In this document: positions 61,273 to 64,000 of the stretch, in pieces
How the letters are laid out: each line of letters opens with the position of its first letter
Position numbering within the stretch: position 1 is the stretch's first letter
Source: Bacillus sp. Xin1
GTDB lineage: Bacteria; Bacillota; Bacilli; Bacillales; Bacillaceae_G
DNA length: 64,000 nucleotides
Direction of reading: 5' to 3'
Assembly: GCF_013314535.1 (NCBI RefSeq)
Contig: NZ_JABUAE010000017.1
Coordinates: 1 to 64,000 of the forward strand
Translations under genes and position numbers: made by a program
Notes under the pieces: generated by a model
Databases searched by the model: none
What the model was told of the DNA's origin: nothing
The model's input: only the letters and a program-made list of their open reading frames with translations

Positions 61273-64000
61273 ATGTCGTTAACCAATGAACAACAAGAGC
61301 GATTTCAAATTTTGCTCCAGCAGCTGCAGATGCCTGAAGACCTTATCAATCAATATTTACAAGGTGGTGGCATACAAAGGCTAGTTGTCGATAAAGCAAA
61401 TAAAAGTTGGCATTTTGATTTGCAAGTGCCACGTATTTTGCCAGCAGAATTATATGAATTGCTTGAAACACAGATAAAGCAGTCATTTTCTCATATTGCC
61501 AAAACGTCATTTGCGCTAGAAACAGAGAATAAACAATTTACGGAAGACGAGGTCAAGGAATATTGGCCGCTTTGTACAGATCGAATTACTTTTTCGCCTA
61601 TGTTTGCGTATTTAAAAAAGCAACTTCCTCATGTAAATGGAGTGAAGTTGTTACTTGATGTAAATAACGAGTTAGAATCTACAGCATTAAAGAAAAATCT
61701 TGCGAAGCCAGTCGGTGATCAATATGAAATTTTCGGATTTCCACGTTTTCAGCTGGAAACAAATATAAAGCAAAATGAAGAGGAAGTTCAAAAGTTTCGT
61801 GAGCAAACACAGCAAGAGGATCGTCAACGTGTTATACAAGCTATGGAAGAGATGGCGAAGAAGCAAGCCGAAGAAAGCGATATGGTACACGAAGGGCCGA
61901 TTGTACTTGGGTATCTTATTAAGCCTGACGAAGAAATCACACCGATGCGTGAAATTCAAGATGAAGAAAGACGAAAAACTGTTCAAGGTTATGTCTTCCA
62001 TGTGGAAACAAAAGAGCTTCGTAGTGGACGTACGTTACTAACTTTAAAAATGACGGATTATACGGATTCCATTATGATTAAAATGTTCTCGCGTGATAAA
62101 GAGGATCTTCCGCTTCTGCAATCATTAAAAAAAGGAATGTGGGTAAAAGCGCGAGGTTCGGTTCAAAATGATACGTTTGTTCGTGATTTAGTCATGATTG
62201 CGAATGATATTAACGAAATAACAGGACCTTCTCGTAAAGATAAAGCACCTGAAGGAGAAAAACGAGTAGAACTACATTTGCATACACCAATGAGCCAAAT
62301 GGATGCTGTTACCGGAGTATCTAAACTTGTCGCGCAAGCCGGAAAATGGGGACATGAAGCGATTGCGGTTACAGACCATGCTGTTGCGCAGTCTTTCCCG
62401 GAAGCATATTCTGCTGGCAAAAAGGCTGGTATAAAAGTTATTTATGGTGTGGAAGCCAACTTAGTGAATGATGGTGTTCCAATTGCTTATAATGAGTCGC
62501 ATCGACTACTAGTTGACGAAACATATGTTGTCTTTGACGTTGAGACGACAGGGTTATCTGCTGTATATGACACGGTCATTGAGTTAGCTGCTGTAAAAGT
62601 GAAGGGCGGAGAAATTATTGATCGCTTTGAATCCTTTGCAAATCCGCATCAACCGCTATCAGCTACAATTATTGAGTTAACCGGTATTACAGACGATATG
62701 TTAACTGATGCACCGGAAGTGGGAGAAGTATTTAAAAAGTTTGAAGCGTGGATGGGTGATCATACACTCGTTGCCCATAATGCAAGCTTTGATATGGGAT
62801 TCATAAATGTAGGGTTTAAGAAATGTGGCTTAGACAAGCCGGAAAACCCAGTTATTGATACATTGGAATTAGCTAGATTTTTATTCCCAGAAATGAAGAA
62901 CCACCGCTTAAATACAATGTGTAAAAAGCTTGATATTGAATTAACACAGCATCACCGTGCGATTTATGATACAGAAGCAACGGGATATTTACTTGTGAAA
63001 ATGTTAAAAGATGTGATTGAAAAAGGATTTGAATATCACGATCAATTAAATGATAGTATGGGACAGGGCGATGCATATAAACGTGGGAGACCGAGCCATG
63101 TAACTTTACTTGCAACATCTGATGTTGGATTGAAAAATTTATATAAACTTGTTTCGTATTCTCACTTGAATTATTTTTACCGTGTACCACGTGTGCCACG
63201 TTCACTATTAAAAAAATATCGTGAAGGTTTAATAGTAGGTACTGCTTGTGATAAAGGAGAAGTATTTGAAGCGATGATGCAAAAGGCTCCTGAAGAAGTA
63301 GAGGAGATTGCGCAGTTCTATGATTATATTGAGGTTATGCCTCCAGAGGTGTTACGTCATTTAGTAGAACGTGAACTCGTTCGAGATGAAGGGCAGTTAA
63401 AAACAATTATTTCTAACTTAGTAAAATTAGGTGAAACGTTAGATAAACCTGTTGTTGCGACAGGAAATGTGCATTACTTAGACCCTGAAGATGCGATGTA
63501 TCGCAAAATCTTAATAAGTTCGCAAGGCGGGGCAAACCCATTAAATCGTCATTCATTACCACCTGTATATTTCCGCACAACAGATGAAATGTTAGATTGC
63601 TTCTCATTCCTAGGAGAAGAAAAAGCAAAAGAAATTGTTGTGACAAATACACAAAAGGTTGCATCGTTAATCGGTGACGTTCATCCAGTAAAAGATGATC
63701 TATACACACCGAAAATTGAAGGTGCAGATGATGAAACGCGTGATATGAGCTATGAAATGGCACGCAGCATCTATGGTGAAGAACTACCAGAAATCGTAGA
63801 AGCGCGCCTAGAAAAAGAATTAAAAAGTATTATTGGACATGGATTTGCCGTTATTTATTTAATTTCACATAAGCTTGTGAAAAAATCACTTGTAGACGGT
63901 TATCTTGTAGGTTCACGTGGGTCGGTAGGATCATCATTTGTTGCGACAATGATGGAGATTACTGAAGTAAACCCATTACCACCGCATTATGTATGTCCGA
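61273..64000 (+). CDS. polC: DNA polymerase III alpha subunit, PolC type (3' end outside window)
   Basis: First 909 codons of about 1430. Replicative polymerase of Firmicutes. N-terminal domain (1-220), OB fold (about 230-325), PHP domain first half with [10 protein letters not shown] (His335/His337), a DEDDh proofreading exonuclease (about 415-585: FDVETTG with Asp422/Glu424, [16 protein letters not shown]), PHP second half, and the start of the palm ([14 protein letters not shown] near 880). GGAAGGGGG SD. No frameshift to the window end. Confidence 0.97.
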   Translation, partial: MSLTNEQQERFQILLQQLQMPEDLINQYLQGGGIQRLVVDKANKSWHFDLQVPRILPAELYELLETQIKQSFSHIAKTSFALETENKQFTEDEVKEYWPLCTDRITFSPMFAYLKKQLPHVNGVKLLLDVNNELESTALKKNLAKPVGDQYEIFGFPRFQLETNIKQNEEEVQKFREQTQQEDRQRVIQAMEEMAKKQAEESDMVHEGPIVLGYLIKPDEEITPMREIQDEERRKTVQGYVFHVETKELRSGRTLLTLKMTDYTDSIMIKMFSRDKEDLPLLQSLKKGMWVKARGSVQNDTFVRDLVMIANDINEITGPSRKDKAPEGEKRVELHLHTPMSQMDAVTGVSKLVAQAGKWGHEAIAVTDHAVAQSFPEAYSAGKKAGIKVIYGVEANLVNDGVPIAYNESHRLLVDETYVVFDVETTGLSAVYDTVIELAAVKVKGGEIIDRFESFANPHQPLSATIIELTGITDDMLTDAPEVGEVFKKFEAWMGDHTLVAHNASFDMGFINVGFKKCGLDKPENPVIDTLELARFLFPEMKNHRLNTMCKKLDIELTQHHRAIYDTEATGYLLVKMLKDVIEKGFEYHDQLNDSMGQGDAYKRGRPSHVTLLATSDVGLKNLYKLVSYSHLNYFYRVPRVPRSLLKKYREGLIVGTACDKGEVFEAMMQKAPEEVEEIAQFYDYIEVMPPEVLRHLVERELVRDEGQLKTIISNLVKLGETLDKPVVATGNVHYLDPEDAMYRKILISSQGGANPLNRHSLPPVYFRTTDEMLDCFSFLGEEKAKEIVVTNTQKVASLIGDVHPVKDDLYTPKIEGADDETRDMSYEMARSIYGEELPEIVEARLEKELKSIIGHGFAVIYLISHKLVKKSLVDGYLVGSRGSVGSSFVATMMEITEVNPLPPHYVCP

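Overview
The window is a continuous piece of chromosome from a low-GC, endospore-forming Bacillus, most likely the Bacillus cereus group. Three things support this: the gene order from rqcH/yloB to polC, the presence of spoVM, and protein lengths that fit that group (657-aa PrkC, 197-aa FapR, 299-aa XerC). I see no insertion sequence, prophage, CRISPR array, tRNA or rRNA. Nearly every gene is a housekeeping gene and points right; the exceptions are rqcH, rpmB and a truncated gene at the left edge.

Layout. 1-2043: a truncated gene and rqcH, both leftward. 2148-7107: Ca2+ ATPase, YloC nuclease, RemA, guanylate kinase, RNAP omega. 7221-19345: coaBC, priA, def, fmt, rsmB, rlmN, prpC, prkC, rsgA, rpe (coenzyme A, replication restart, initiator-Met processing, rRNA methylation, Ser/Thr signalling, ribosome maturation). 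19366-20414: thiN and spoVM, facing rpmB. 20792-25266: yloU, fakA-like yloV, recG. 25357-29740: fapR, plsX, fabD, fabG, acpA, rnc, controlled by a FapR operator. 29890-36294: smc, ftsY, ylxM, ffh (chromosome organisation and SRP). 36396-41155: rpsP, khpA, rimM, trmD, rplS, signal peptidase, rbgA, rnhB. 41350-43432: sucCD. 43522-47970: dprA, topA, trmFO. 48036-51791: xerC, hslV, hslU, codY. 52165-55185: rpsB, tsf, pyrH, frr. 55271-61144: uppS, cdsA, dxr, rseP, proS. 61273-end: polC, cut by the window edge.

Compared with Bacillus subtilis (from memory), the large flagellar/chemotaxis operon between codY and rpsB is absent and replaced by 373 nt of non-coding DNA. sdaAB-sdaAA between yloV and recG, and ylqD between khpA and rimM, are also absent. 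A signal peptidase gene sits between rplS and rbgA.

I did not find a convincing new multi-gene system. The points worth checking are regulatory or single-residue: a near-perfect sigma-54 promoter driving the truncated left-edge gene; a tandem 24-bp repeat carrying TCAAG-N8-CTTGA palindromes before yloU; a multi-stem leader candidate before rsgA and another before rpsB; a CodY-box match at the sucCD promoter; an HslV N-terminus lacking the Ser2 expected from B. subtilis; and an E-R instead of D-R motif in RqcH.
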